A DNA stretch of 36,129 nucleotides from Myxococcales bacterium (GCA_003142855.1 PLNW01000075.1:1-36129); one strand, 5' to 3'. Shown: positions 1 through 8,217, counted from the stretch's first letter. The notes: generated from the letters alone by a model not told the origin. Numbers and translations are program-made.

Positions 1-90
1 TACGGCGGAACGAGCAGCTACGGTGGTGTCACTGGCTACGCTGGTGTCACTGGCTACGGCGGAGTGACTGGCTCCGGCGGAGTGACTGCC
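1..90. repeat. Five tandem 18-bp units coding a Gly-rich repeat
   Basis: Five consecutive 18-base units begin at 1, 19, 37, 55 and 73 and are in frame on the plus strand. They encode variants of the hexapeptide YGGVTG (first unit YGGTSS, last SGGVTA). The array probably continues upstream of the window. Such arrays are typical of extended glycine-rich linkers in surface proteins. The units are coding and have no spacers, so this is not a CRISPR array. Confidence 0.8.
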
Positions 91-519
91 TCACCCGGTG
101 GCGCGCTCGGCGGCGGAACCAGTTCCGGTGGCCAGAGCACCACCGGACACCTAACCCGTGCGGGCTGCACTTGTGCATTGGGAAACACAACACCTCCCGG
201 CCCTGGTCCGGAAACGTTCTTCTTCCTTGCCGGGGTTGCAGTCTTCTTGCGCAGGATTCGCAGACGGCTGCTAGTTCCCCTTGATGACTGTGCCGTGGCT
301 GATGTTGCTGCCGACTGTAGGGAGCGTCTTGGGGACGGTCCAGGTCCCGAACACGTCGGTGCTGTCGCTGTACATTTCGTGACCAGCCGAACCGGCGTCT
401 GTGTAGAAGCGCCAGGTTCCACTGGGGAGTTCAATCAAGCAGGGCGCTTCCTTGTGATTGCCCCAGCCCGCCCAGTCATTGGTGCCGATGAAATTCCAGG
501 GACCATCCAGACTGGCTGA
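1..519 (+). CDS. C-terminal part of a Gly-rich secreted protein with MYXO-CTERM-like tail (5' end outside window)
   Basis: Frame 1 is open from the window edge. It encodes the YGGVTG repeats, a Gly/Ser/Thr linker and then a tail that resembles the MYXO-CTERM sorting signal: a GCTC cysteine pair (about 157-168), a Pro/Gly spacer, a hydrophobic run FFFLAGVAVFL and the basic cluster RRIRRR (ending near 270). Known proteins of this kind stop right after the basic cluster. Here the frame stays open for about 80 more residues to a stop at 519, antisense to the GH43-like gene. A stop in the next frame (272-274) sits exactly where one would be expected, so a small indel near the end is possible. The repeats and tail are seen directly; the sorting role is inferred from the family. 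Confidence 0.5.
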   Translation, partial: YGGTSSYGGVTGYAGVTGYGGVTGSGGVTASPGGALGGGTSSGGQSTTGHLTRAGCTCALGNTTPPGPGPETFFFLAGVAVFLRRIRRRLLVPLDDCAVADVAADCRERLGDGPGPEHVGAVAVHFVTSRTGVCVEAPGSTGEFNQAGRFLVIAPARPVIGADEIPGTIQTG

Positions 520-672
520 CGTCGCATGCTCGACGTAGGTGACTGACTCGTGCTTGGTGAACGCGTGGTACGTGGTGCCGATCTTGACCATGAAGGTGTC
601 GATGTAGTCGGGGCCGATCCCGATCCACGTCCCTGCCGTGCGTGGATTGCGTCCCGAGGCCTCGTTCGTCAT
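271..672 (-). CDS. GH43-like beta-propeller fragment, 133 aa
   Basis: The product resembles the last blades of a family 43-type five-bladed propeller glycoside hydrolase or carbohydrate-binding relative: YIDTFMVKIGTTYHAF, a GPWNFIG blade motif, WAGWGNHKEAPCLIEL, GTWRFYTDAG, MYSDSTDVFGTW and the terminal HGTVIKG. Full-length relatives are about 300 residues, so the N-terminal half with the usual first catalytic Asp is absent. The start at 672 is chosen because AGGAGG lies five bases before that ATG; an in-frame extension to 768 has no such support and looks non-coding. There is no signal peptide. It converges on the Gly-rich protein and overlaps its nominal end. It is probably a decayed or shortened gene, though the good ribosome site suggests it can still be translated. 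Confidence 0.6.
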   Translation of the reverse strand: MTNEASGRNPRTAGTWIGIGPDYIDTFMVKIGTTYHAFTKHESVTYVEHATSASLDGPWNFIGTNDWAGWGNHKEAPCLIELPSGTWRFYTDAGSAGHEMYSDSTDVFGTWTVPKTLPTVGSNISHGTVIKGN

Positions 673-882
673 GGAATCCTCCTGCCTACATCTCGTGCAA
701 GCGTAATGTGCCGCCTGGCCAGTCCAGCGGCTCACGGAACTTGTCCCACCTAGGCGGAAAACGCCCACATTCTCCTTTGGCCCGAAGGGATTTCTGCCGC
801 TACTGTAGAGGGAGCGGGACTTGACGCAGTTTCTTTCCTGAGCCGGTTCCGGCCAGAACAGGCACTATTCTACTTGGAAGAC

Positions 883-1536
883 ATGCGCAGCGAACCCGAC
901 TCCCAGGTCCGAAAAGGCGCCAAGATTCTGGTGCTGCCGGCCGCAGATCTCTCGACGGTCGACGACACGGGCGTGGTGCGCGCGATCCTGGACGGAGATC
1001 CGCGCGCGCCCCGCATCCTTTGGGATCGCTACGCGCGTCTGGTCTACCGCATCCTGCGCCGTTCATTGGGCCAGCAGAATGAAGTTGAGGATCTGGTGCA
1101 GGAGGTTTTCCTGAACCTGTTCAGGAAGCTGCCGACCTTGCGCGATCCCCGGACACTGCCCGCCTTTCTGGTCACCATGACGACCCTCACCTTGCGCCAC
1201 GAACTGCGTCGCCGCTGGGTGCGACGCTGCATGCTCCTGGGCGCGAAGGAAGACATCGACCCGGATCTGCGGGCGGTGCATCCCAATCCGGAAGCGCGCC
1301 AGGCAGTGGCTCGCCTCTACGCCATTCTGGATCGGATCGGACGTGAAGAACGTATGGCCTTCGTCCTGCGTTTCATTGAAGGCATGGAGTTGACCGAGGT
1401 AGCCACGGCCCTGGGATTGTCCCTGGCCACGGCCAAGCGACGGCTTGTGCACGCCCGCGCGCGGATCGACCACCACATCGCCAACGATCGTGGCTTGGCC
1501 GCCTACCTCTCGGGAATCGACGAGGAGTCCCCATGA
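883..1536 (+). CDS. ECF-type RNA polymerase sigma factor
   Basis: About 217 residues, the usual size for an extracytoplasmic-function sigma factor. Region 2 is visible as ILWDRYARLVYRILRR followed by VEDLVQEVFLNLFRKL. After a short linker, region 4 reads RMAFVLRFIEGMELTEVATALGLSLATAKRRL, a helix-turn-helix that would read the -35 element. ATG at 883 follows GGAAG; an in-frame TTG at 874 is the alternative. The stop overlaps the start of the FecR-like gene by ATGA (1533-1536), so the two are translationally coupled, as in classic sigma/FecR or sigma/anti-sigma pairs. The target promoters cannot be read from this window. Confidence 0.92.
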   Translation: MRSEPDSQVRKGAKILVLPAADLSTVDDTGVVRAILDGDPRAPRILWDRYARLVYRILRRSLGQQNEVEDLVQEVFLNLFRKLPTLRDPRTLPAFLVTMTTLTLRHELRRRWVRRCMLLGAKEDIDPDLRAVHPNPEARQAVARLYAILDRIGREERMAFVLRFIEGMELTEVATALGLSLATAKRRLVHARARIDHHIANDRGLAAYLSGIDEESP

Positions 1537-2837
1537 AAACCAGCTCAGAATCCCCAGACTCCGACCGTGCGCTTCGCCACCTGTGCGAGCTGGCCCGTAC
1601 CACCTTCAACGAGGACCTGTCAGCCCGCGAACAGGCCGGGTGGAGCCGCCTGAAGGTGAAAGCGGCGGGACGCCCCCGCCCGCGGCGCGCCCTGGCCGTG
1701 GGCTTCGGCCTGGCCGCTGCCGCAGCCGCCGTCGTGCTCTTGGTCCTGAGCGGGAATCAGACGCCGCCCAGCCTCGGTTTCCGCGTGGTCGACGAGGCCG
1801 GCGTGGCGCAAGCCGCGCCGGATCTCGCCTCAGCGGGGCGCATCGAGTTCTCCGACGGTTCTCGGGTGACCCTGGCCGCCGAGGCCCGCGCGAGCGTCAC
1901 GGCTATCAATGCGCGAGGGGCGAGCATCCGCCTCGAGCACGGCCGGCTGTCCGCACAATTCGTGCAACTTCCCCAGGCGAGTTGGTCCATCGCGGCCGGG
2001 CCCTACCAAGTTCTGGTGACCGGGACGGCATTCGACGCAGCCTGGACGCCGGACACGCGGGCTCTGGAGCTGTGGCTCCGCCACGGCAGTGTTCTGGTCA
2101 AGGGGCCCAACGCCGGCCAGGGACTGGCCGTGGTCGCCGGCCAGCATCTCCTGGCCAGCGCAACGACCGGGCAAATCGTCCTCGACGCCATGGCACCCGC
2201 TGCCCCTTCGGCGTTGCCCGTTGTCCCCACCGCGCCGACGCCCGCTGCTGAATTCGCGCTGGCCTTCTCGCCTCCTGCTGAACGTCCCGCGACCTCGCCG
2301 CGCGAGTCGTCGCGTGCGCTGCACGCGGCCCCCGCGGCACGAGCACCAGCCTCCGAGCCGTCGCTGACCTGGCCGCAAGCGCTGGCCCGTGGCGAGTTCC
2401 CGCGCATCCTGGACGAGGCTGCGCGCCGAGGAATCGACGACGTGCTATCAGGCGCGACCAGTGCTGACCTGGCCGCCTTCGCCGATGCCGCCCGCTACGG
2501 CCGCAGGAACGACCTCGCGCAACGGGCGCTTCTGGCCCAGCGCCAGCGCTTCCCGCGAACCCTGGCGGGTCAAGACGCGGCCTTCTTCCTCGGCACACTC
2601 GACGAAGCGCGCGCCGGGCACGAGGCCCAGACCAGCGCGCTCCATTGGTACGAACGCTACCTCGCGGAAAACCCCTCGGGTGGTTACAGCGGGCAGGCCC
2701 TGGGGCGCCGTCTCGTGCTGCTTGAGTCTCGGCACGACCGAGCCACCGCGCGGGAAACGGCCGCCTTGTACCTGGCCAAGTTCCCCTCCGGCCCCTACGC
2801 GGCCAAGGCTAGGCGCATCGTCGAATCCGAGTTTTGA
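1533..2837 (+). CDS. FecR-like membrane protein with C-terminal helical/TPR-like region
   Basis: A 434-residue single-pass membrane protein. The cytoplasmic N-terminus (1-50) leads into one membrane helix of Ala/Val/Leu (about 53-73). A FecR-type beta domain follows (about 82-205): IEFSDGSRVTLAAEARA, IRLEHGRLSAQF, YQVLVTGTAFDAAW and LRHGSVLVKG. After an Ala/Pro-rich linker, residues 280-434 are helical with TPR-like features (ALHWYERYLAENPSGGYSGQALGRRLVLLE). It overlaps the sigma gene by ATGA, so it is most likely the regulator of that sigma factor, an anti-sigma or signal transducer across the inner membrane. The combination with a helical repeat tail is common in Myxococcota; what it senses is not evident. 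Confidence 0.85.
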   Translation: MKTSSESPDSDRALRHLCELARTTFNEDLSAREQAGWSRLKVKAAGRPRPRRALAVGFGLAAAAAAVVLLVLSGNQTPPSLGFRVVDEAGVAQAAPDLASAGRIEFSDGSRVTLAAEARASVTAINARGASIRLEHGRLSAQFVQLPQASWSIAAGPYQVLVTGTAFDAAWTPDTRALELWLRHGSVLVKGPNAGQGLAVVAGQHLLASATTGQIVLDAMAPAAPSALPVVPTAPTPAAEFALAFSPPAERPATSPRESSRALHAAPAARAPASEPSLTWPQALARGEFPRILDEAARRGIDDVLSGATSADLAAFADAARYGRRNDLAQRALLAQRQRFPRTLAGQDAAFFLGTLDEARAGHEAQTSALHWYERYLAENPSGGYSGQALGRRLVLLESRHDRATARETAALYLAKFPSGPYAAKARRIVESEF

Positions 2838-2896
2838 CCACAGCCGTAACCAAGGCGAGCGAGGTCATTCATCTCGTCAGCCACCGACTGCTGAGA

Positions 2897-2941
2897 ACGC
2901 AGAGGTGAGAGGAGAGGAGAGGAGAGGAGAGGACGCAGAGG
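2897..2941. repeat. GGAGA microsatellite flanked by ACGCAGAGG direct repeats
   Basis: A 9-base direct repeat ACGCAGAGG occurs at 2897-2905 and again at 2933-2941. Between them lies a purine-only run made of GGAGA units. It is in the 195-base gap between the FecR-like gene and the TMTC-like gene. It has no coding potential and probably arises by slippage. Similar CGCAGAGG low-complexity stretches are common between genes in several phyla. Confidence 0.75.
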
Positions 2942-2977
2942 CGGATTGGCCGGCATTGTTCGGGCATTCCTAGAAGA

Positions 2978-2996
2978 TCTTCGCTGCTTGCGAAGA
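2978..2996 (+). other. Small hairpin upstream of TMTC-like gene
   Basis: TCTTCGC and GCGAAGA pair around the loop TGCTT, a 7-bp stem ending 36 bases before the ATG at 3033. There is no T-run after it, so it is a weak terminator at best; it may simply be a leader hairpin. Confidence 0.3.
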
Positions 2997-3032
2997 AGCG
3001 CGACGTTGGTAGTACTCTTCCAGACCAACGCG

Positions 3033-5390
3033 ATGGCTAAGAAGAAACCCAAGGAGGCGCCGGCGCTCGTCAGGGCGCCGTTCTTCAAGAGACATTGGCC
3101 CTTGGCGCTGCTGTTGGCTGTCTCGGCGCTCTTCTATGCCGTCGCCGGCGTACTGTCGGGCCAGCTCAACCTGGCTGACGACTATGGCTACATCGTGCAA
3201 TTCGGCCACTATGACCGGCCTTTGAACCTCGCCGGCCTGGTGCAGATGTTCAATGGCATCTCCAAACAAGAGATGCTCCACGACTACTACCGGCCGATAT
3301 ACACCCTGATTCGCTCCATTGACTACCGTCTCTACGGGACTTCCCCTACCGGCTACCACGTCACCAGCCTGCTGTTCTACTTGCTGGCCATCGCCGCCGC
3401 CTATTGGATTCTTCGCAAACTTCTGCCTTCAACCCGGGCTGCTTTTCTCGGCGCCCTTCTTTTCGCCTTTCATCCCATCCACGTGGAAGCCGTGGCTTGG
3501 ATTATGGCCGGCGGCTACGCCATGGCGGGCGCCTTCGCGCTGCTTGCCTTCGCGCTTTATCTGTCGGGGCAAACCTGGGCGAGCACCTTGGCCTTTGCTG
3601 CGGCCGCGCTGACCAACCCGCCGGCCGTGGTCATGCCGGCGCTGCTGTGGGGGCACATGCGTCTGCTTCCTGCCAAAGCAGCGAGCGAGCAGCGGCGTCG
3701 CTGGCACAACTTTGCCATGATGTCGGCGGCAGCGGCGGGAGTGGTGTACCTGAACTTCGTGGTATTTCCGCAGCGCTACTCCGGGACCACCTTCGATTCA
3801 GCGGTGGCCGCCCGCAGTTGGCTGGGCAATCTCTCTTCTTACCTGCGCCTGATGGTCGTTCCATTGGGCCTGCAAACCCCCTATGAGAGGTACATCGAGA
3901 AGCTGAGCGATCCACGCTGCCTGGCTGGAGCCGCCGCTTTGTTCCTGATCGGCGCGGGAGTCCTGGGATTGAGAAGACGCAGCCGTCTGGCGGCCTTCGG
4001 GCTGTTTTGGTTCTTGGTCGGCCTTGTGCCCACGCTCACCGTCTGGAGAAAAGCGGCGGGCATGGCCGACCGCTATGTGTTTCTCGCGTCCTTCGGGCTT
4101 GTTCTTGCCGCAATCGCGCTGCTCTCGGCGCGAAGCGACGGAGGCCTTCTGCCCGAAGGTCTGCCAGCGAGGGCACGCAAGGCGCGGGTCGCGCTGGGAG
4201 TCGTGTTTTTGGTCGTGTTTGCCGCCGTCGCCTGGCAGCGGGTGCAGGCCTGGCACGACACCGAGACGCTGTTTACTGACACCCTTCGCAAGGACCCCGA
4301 CAATATCTTCGCCGTGCGGACTTTGGCACGCTACTACTCCGTGACGGTATCGACACCCGAAAGAGCGCTGCCCTACCTCGAGCAATCCATACTGCTCACC
4401 AAAGAACGCATCAGCAGGGTCGCCAATCCTTCTGTCGTGCATTTCGAGCAATACAACCTGGCCGAACTTCACAATGCGCTCGGCATTGTCAACCGCGAAT
4501 CAGGACAGTACGAAAAGGCCGTGGCCCTTCACGAAAGTGCCATTGCGGAAATATCGGGCACTGAGTTGGATGGCAATCGAGCAGCCGACAACTACTTCCA
4601 GATGGGTCTCGCCTACGACAAGATGGCGGACTTGCGCAAGAAGACGGGCGACCAGCCGGGATTTGTTGCGGCGCTGGAAAAGGCCCTGTCGTGCTACCAG
4701 CAGAGCATCGAGCGCCTACCCATCCTGTCCAACGCCTACCAGAATGCGGGCTTCGCACTGTTTCGCCTGGGTCGTCTGCCCGAAGCCGAAAGTATCTTGG
4801 AGAAGGCGCTGAAGTTGACGCCCAACAACGTCGAGGTGATTGGGTTGTTGGCGAATTGCTACATGCAGACCGGCGAACAAGCGAAAGCGAAAGCGCTGCT
4901 GGATGAAGCCATCCAGAAGGCTGGGCGCCGGCAAGGCAACGAGCCGCTTATGCGTGAACTGCAACGGCTGACCGCCAAACTCGCCGAATCCCCGGCGACA
5001 CCTGAGGGACAATCGTTTGACACCGGTGCTCAACTGGTCGCCCTGCTCGGCCAAAAGAAATACGAAGAGGCGCTGCAGGTCGCATTGTCGTTGCAGAAAA
5101 TACAAGACTCGCCCGACGCCTCGCTCTTGAACAACATCGGCCTGTGTTACTACAAGCTGGCCCGCTATCCCGAGGCCGAGCGTGCCTACCGGGAAGCTAT
5201 CAAGCTCCGGCCCGACTATGACACCGCCATGGGCAACCTATCGCTGGTCTACGCCAAACAAGGCCGCTTGGATTTGGCCATTTCCTACGCCGAGAGCGCC
5301 TTGAAGTTGAAGCCTGGCGATTCCAGCGTCAGCCGCCATCTGCAAGAGTACTACCGCCAGAAATCCGGCGGCCGCGGTGGCGCACAGTAA
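3033..5390 (+). CDS. TMTC-like multi-pass membrane protein with C-terminal TPR repeats
   Basis: 785 residues from ATG 3033; the in-frame extension to TTG 2946 looks non-coding. The N-terminal half has many membrane helices and the signature motifs of the TMTC/GT-C-like fold: a luminal acidic pair LADDYGY (D49, D50), YYRPIYTLIRSIDYRLYG, HPIHVEAVAWI (H147-I157), a VPLGLQTPYE loop and ADRYVFLASFG (345-355). From about residue 430 to the end it is tetratricopeptide repeats, for example AYQNAGFALFRLGRLPEAE and GLCYYKLARYPEAERAYREA. Eukaryotic TMTC proteins are O-mannosyltransferases with this same two-part layout. Bacterial homologues are mostly uncharacterised, so protein glycosylation from a lipid-linked sugar is inference. 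No ribosome site is obvious. It follows the sigma/FecR pair on the same strand after a repeat-bearing gap and is probably a separate unit. Confidence 0.8.
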   Translation: MAKKKPKEAPALVRAPFFKRHWPLALLLAVSALFYAVAGVLSGQLNLADDYGYIVQFGHYDRPLNLAGLVQMFNGISKQEMLHDYYRPIYTLIRSIDYRLYGTSPTGYHVTSLLFYLLAIAAAYWILRKLLPSTRAAFLGALLFAFHPIHVEAVAWIMAGGYAMAGAFALLAFALYLSGQTWASTLAFAAAALTNPPAVVMPALLWGHMRLLPAKAASEQRRRWHNFAMMSAAAAGVVYLNFVVFPQRYSGTTFDSAVAARSWLGNLSSYLRLMVVPLGLQTPYERYIEKLSDPRCLAGAAALFLIGAGVLGLRRRSRLAAFGLFWFLVGLVPTLTVWRKAAGMADRYVFLASFGLVLAAIALLSARSDGGLLPEGLPARARKARVALGVVFLVVFAAVAWQRVQAWHDTETLFTDTLRKDPDNIFAVRTLARYYSVTVSTPERALPYLEQSILLTKERISRVANPSVVHFEQYNLAELHNALGIVNRESGQYEKAVALHESAIAEISGTELDGNRAADNYFQMGLAYDKMADLRKKTGDQPGFVAALEKALSCYQQSIERLPILSNAYQNAGFALFRLGRLPEAESILEKALKLTPNNVEVIGLLANCYMQTGEQAKAKALLDEAIQKAGRRQGNEPLMRELQRLTAKLAESPATPEGQSFDTGAQLVALLGQKKYEEALQVALSLQKIQDSPDASLLNNIGLCYYKLARYPEAERAYREAIKLRPDYDTAMGNLSLVYAKQGRLDLAISYAESALKLKPGDSSVSRHLQEYYRQKSGGRGGAQ

Positions 5391-5401
5391 GGGAACTGCC
5401 C

Positions 5402-5914
5402 CTACGGGCTGCCCCCGAGCATGGCGGACAACCAGCGCGTGGCTCGCTCACGAAATCCTGCGCCGTGGCCACGGTTGATGTGGCGGATGATCATCCTCGC
5501 GTCGACAAAGAACGTCGTGGGCAGCCGATCCTCACCAAATGCGCGCGCCAGCACGCCTTCCCCATCCAACGCCACCACGCTGCCAGCCGGCAATGCATGA
5601 CCTGCCACGAAGTCTTTCAAGGCTGGCACGTCACCCTCGACCGCGACCAGCATCAGAGCGAAGTGCGCCTTCGTGCTTTCGCGGATGGCCAGGATTTCCG
5701 ACAGGCTTTCCTTGCACGGTGTGCACCAACTGGCGAAAAACTCGACGACCGTCACCTGCCCGCGCAGGCTCTCGCCGCGCACGCTCTTGCCTGCCAGGGT
5801 GCGTGCCTCGAACGCGGGCGCCGGCTCACCGACATGCGGCCGCGCCGCACTGGCCGCAAGCAATGGAAGAAGCAGCAGCGAGATCACGGACTGAGTGTAT
5901 CGCGCTCTTTGCAC
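5402..5914 (-). CDS. TlpA/ResA-type periplasmic thioredoxin
   Basis: 170 residues with an N-terminal signal sequence (SVISLLLLPLLAASAARP) and a thioredoxin fold of the TlpA/redoxin class. Visible are the PAFEARTLAGKSV entry strand, the active site FFASWCTPCKES (C64, C67) and the cis-proline loop LPTTFFVDA. Proteins of this kind work in the periplasm, reducing disulfides such as those in apocytochrome c before haem attachment. The start is GTG 5914; a shorter GTG start at 5887 is possible. It is transcribed divergently from the eight-haem cytochrome, only 78 bases away, which supports a role in that cytochrome's maturation, though that link is inference. Its 3' end lies 11 bases from the stop of the convergent TMTC-like gene. 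Confidence 0.88.
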   Translation of the reverse strand: MQRARYTQSVISLLLLPLLAASAARPHVGEPAPAFEARTLAGKSVRGESLRGQVTVVEFFASWCTPCKESLSEILAIRESTKAHFALMLVAVEGDVPALKDFVAGHALPAGSVVALDGEGVLARAFGEDRLPTTFFVDARMIIRHINRGHGAGFRERATRWLSAMLGGSP

Positions 5915-5992
5915 AATTGCGGGTCAAACCGTCCGGGGTCAAGGCGACTGGCAAACGCGGCCAGATCGGCCATAAAGTGGCTTGGTGTTTCT

Positions 5993-7900
5993 GTGACGAA
6001 CGCGCGCCACTTGCTTTTTCGGCTGTGTAGCATCGCCATGGGCGTCGCGGTGCTGACCTTGTCGGCGCCGAGCTGCGTTCGCGGCGCGGCTGGCGCGGAG
6101 TCCGCGCCGGATGGGGGCGTGGCTGAACCACACGTCGTGCGCAGCAACATCCTGCGCGCCGACTACGCCGGGTCCGCGAGTTGCCGGTCTTGCCACAAAA
6201 GCCTGTACGACGACTGGCTGGGCTCGCCCATGCGGCAGATGACCCGCCTGCCCGCGACCGCCAAGATCCGGGCACCCTTCGACGGACGCACCTGGAGATT
6301 CAAGGACGATGAGGCGCGCTTCGAGCGACAGGCCGGCGCACGTTTCGTGCGGATTCGCTCACGGCGCTTCGGTGATCATCTGTACCGGGTCACCCGGGTG
6401 ATCGGCGGCCGCACCCGCGAAGACTTTGCCGGCGTCGAGGTCACCGGCACGCAACCCGACGCCCGCATCATCGGCGATGCGCACGACGAGGTCATTCTGC
6501 CGGCCAGCTACTTCTTCGAGACCGCATCGTTTCGACTCAAGGGCTATTCCGTGATGGTGCGCGAGCGTCCCGGGCTGAAGGCCGGCGCGGTGTGGAACCA
6601 GAGCTGTGTGCTGTGCCACAACACCGCGCCCACCTTCCTGTCGCTGTGGGGTGCTCTCTTGGGAAAGCCTGCGCCGTCCTACCAAGGCGAGGTGGTGGAC
6701 GCGCTCTTGCCCGAAAAGCGTCGTTGGGGACTACAAATCACCGATCCCAATGCTGCGCGCGCGGCGGTTGCGGACGAGGTTCATTTTCTCGGCGAGACCA
6801 GCGGCCTGCCCGGCGACCTGCCCGCGTCGCTGCGCCAGGGGATCACGACCATGAGCCAACGCTTCGGGGCCGAGCAACTTCTGGAAGTTGGCATCGGGTG
6901 CGAGGCCTGTCACGGCGGGTGCCGCGAACACGTGCTGCAGCCTCGGGTTTCGACGTCCTACCAGCCGCGCAGTCCATTTCTGCGCGTGCAACCTGCGCCG
7001 GGCGGCGGCCCCATCACCCGCGCCGAGTCGATCAACCGAACCTGCGCGCGCTGCCACCAGGTTCTGTTCTCGCGCTATCCCTTCACCTGGGAAGGCGGTC
7101 TTCGTTACAGTGGCTCGCCCGGCGGCAGTTCCACCAATTCGGGCGAGGCGCGGGACATGCTGCTGGGCGGGTGCAGCCGTGCCCTGGCGTGCAGCGATTG
7201 TCACGATCCCCACCGCGACGACGATCCCGGCGATCTGGCTGCGCTGGCCACGCCCGCCGGCAACGCCACCTGCACCAAGTGCCATTCCGCCTATGCCAGC
7301 CGCCAGGCTGTGCGCGCACACAGCCATCACGATCCCGATGCAGCGGGCGGCGTGTGCATCAACTGCCACATGCCGCGCAAGAATCTGGCGCTGACCTATA
7401 CGTTGGGGCGCTACCACCGGATCGGCTCGCCCACCGAGAGCGTGCGCGTCCTGCGCGATCGACCGCTGGAGTGCGCGCTCTGCCACGCCCGCAAAAGCGC
7501 CGAGGAGCTGGTCTCGGAAATGGAGCGCTGGTGGGGCAAGCGTTACGACCGCCCGACCCTGCAGGCGCTCTACGGAGATCTGCAGCAGCCGCCGCTGCTG
7601 TCCACTTTGGCGCGAGGCAAACCCCACGAGCAGGCCGTGGCGATCATCAGCTTGCGCGAGCAGAAGGTGCGCGAGGCCTTGCCGCTGGTGGCCCAGCAAA
7701 TTGCGAATCGGCTGCCCCTGGTTCGCTACCAGGCAAGAAAGGCCATCGACGCCTTTGTCGGCAAGGACTGCGGCATCGACCTGGATCGAACTCTGCGCGA
7801 CATCATCACCGCCACCGAGAAATGCGTTCCCCAAGCCGCGCCCATCACCCAAAGCGCGCCCGTGCGCGAGACGCCGGCCTCGCACCACGACGACGACTGA
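5993..7900 (+). CDS. Secreted octahaem c-type cytochrome
   Basis: Eight CXXCH haem-binding motifs lie at residues 64 (CRSCH), 205 (CVLCH), 303 (CEACH), 351 (CARCH), 400 (CSDCH), 427 (CTKCH), 455 (CINCH) and 494 (CALCH), counted from GTG 5993. That start gives a good signal peptide (basic MTNARHLLFR, then a hydrophobic stretch to about residue 30). ATG 6038 is the alternative but loses the basic N-region. The open frame extends further upstream only because it is antisense to the TlpA gene. The layout of one N-terminal haem, a wide gap, then a cluster is like the multihaem cytochromes near the c554 and nitrite/tetrathionate-reductase-like families, but no specific catalytic site is recognised. 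The last 100 residues are haem-free and helical (EQAVAIISLREQKVREALPL), HEAT-like. Likely periplasmic electron transfer. Confidence 0.88.
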   Translation: MTNARHLLFRLCSIAMGVAVLTLSAPSCVRGAAGAESAPDGGVAEPHVVRSNILRADYAGSASCRSCHKSLYDDWLGSPMRQMTRLPATAKIRAPFDGRTWRFKDDEARFERQAGARFVRIRSRRFGDHLYRVTRVIGGRTREDFAGVEVTGTQPDARIIGDAHDEVILPASYFFETASFRLKGYSVMVRERPGLKAGAVWNQSCVLCHNTAPTFLSLWGALLGKPAPSYQGEVVDALLPEKRRWGLQITDPNAARAAVADEVHFLGETSGLPGDLPASLRQGITTMSQRFGAEQLLEVGIGCEACHGGCREHVLQPRVSTSYQPRSPFLRVQPAPGGGPITRAESINRTCARCHQVLFSRYPFTWEGGLRYSGSPGGSSTNSGEARDMLLGGCSRALACSDCHDPHRDDDPGDLAALATPAGNATCTKCHSAYASRQAVRAHSHHDPDAAGGVCINCHMPRKNLALTYTLGRYHRIGSPTESVRVLRDRPLECALCHARKSAEELVSEMERWWGKRYDRPTLQALYGDLQQPPLLSTLARGKPHEQAVAIISLREQKVREALPLVAQQIANRLPLVRYQARKAIDAFVGKDCGIDLDRTLRDIITATEKCVPQAAPITQSAPVRETPASHHDDD

Positions 7901-7914
7901 AGTTCACTGCAAGG

Positions 7915-8217
7915 TCACTTCGGCCAGATCCGCGTACCGACACGCTCGATGTGTTCTCGCAGACTCGCCAATGTGATGGCGGCAAACGCCTTGACATCGT
8001 AGTTGTAGGGCAAAGGCAGCTCGTCGAGTTCGAGAGCGATAGCTTGCGCCGCAAGATCGTCGGCCACGCCCCAAACCGCGAGGTCGACGTCCGAACTGCG
8101 CTGGTGGGTTCCCTTCGCGCGCGAGCCGAAAACCTTCACCTGCGAAATCTCCGGGTGCCGGCGGAACACCGAGCACAATTGGTCCAGCTCGAACGGCTGC
8201 AGACCGGCCAGGCTCAT
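7915..8217 (-). CDS. mntA: MNT-domain nucleotidyltransferase, antitoxin of HEPN/MNT pair
   Basis: 100 residues. The minimal nucleotidyltransferase signature GSRAKGTHQRSSDVDL is complete: G31-S32 followed by D43 and D45. The later acidic residue in YNYDVKAF (D74) fits the third metal ligand. In characterised MntA/HepT systems this enzyme transfers AMP to a tyrosine of the HEPN toxin and silences it. The start at 8217 is chosen because it overlaps the stop of the HEPN gene as ATGA (8217-8214). The order toxin then antitoxin and the overlap are normal for the family. It converges on the octahaem cytochrome gene with a 14-base gap. Confidence 0.88.
   Translation of the reverse strand: MSLAGLQPFELDQLCSVFRRHPEISQVKVFGSRAKGTHQRSSDVDLAVWGVADDLAAQAIALELDELPLPYNYDVKAFAAITLASLREHIERVGTRIWPK

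Noticed and set aside
1..90. CRISPR-like regular repeat
   Set aside because: Units are adjacent without spacers and are in frame as coding sequence.
5465..5992. Upstream extension of the cytochrome reading frame
   Set aside because: It is antisense to the TlpA gene, which has a signal peptide and WCTPC active site; a signal peptide begins only at 5993.
6731..7888. 385-residue minus-strand open frame within the cytochrome gene
   Set aside because: The plus strand has eight CXXCH motifs in one frame; the antisense frame shows no family features.
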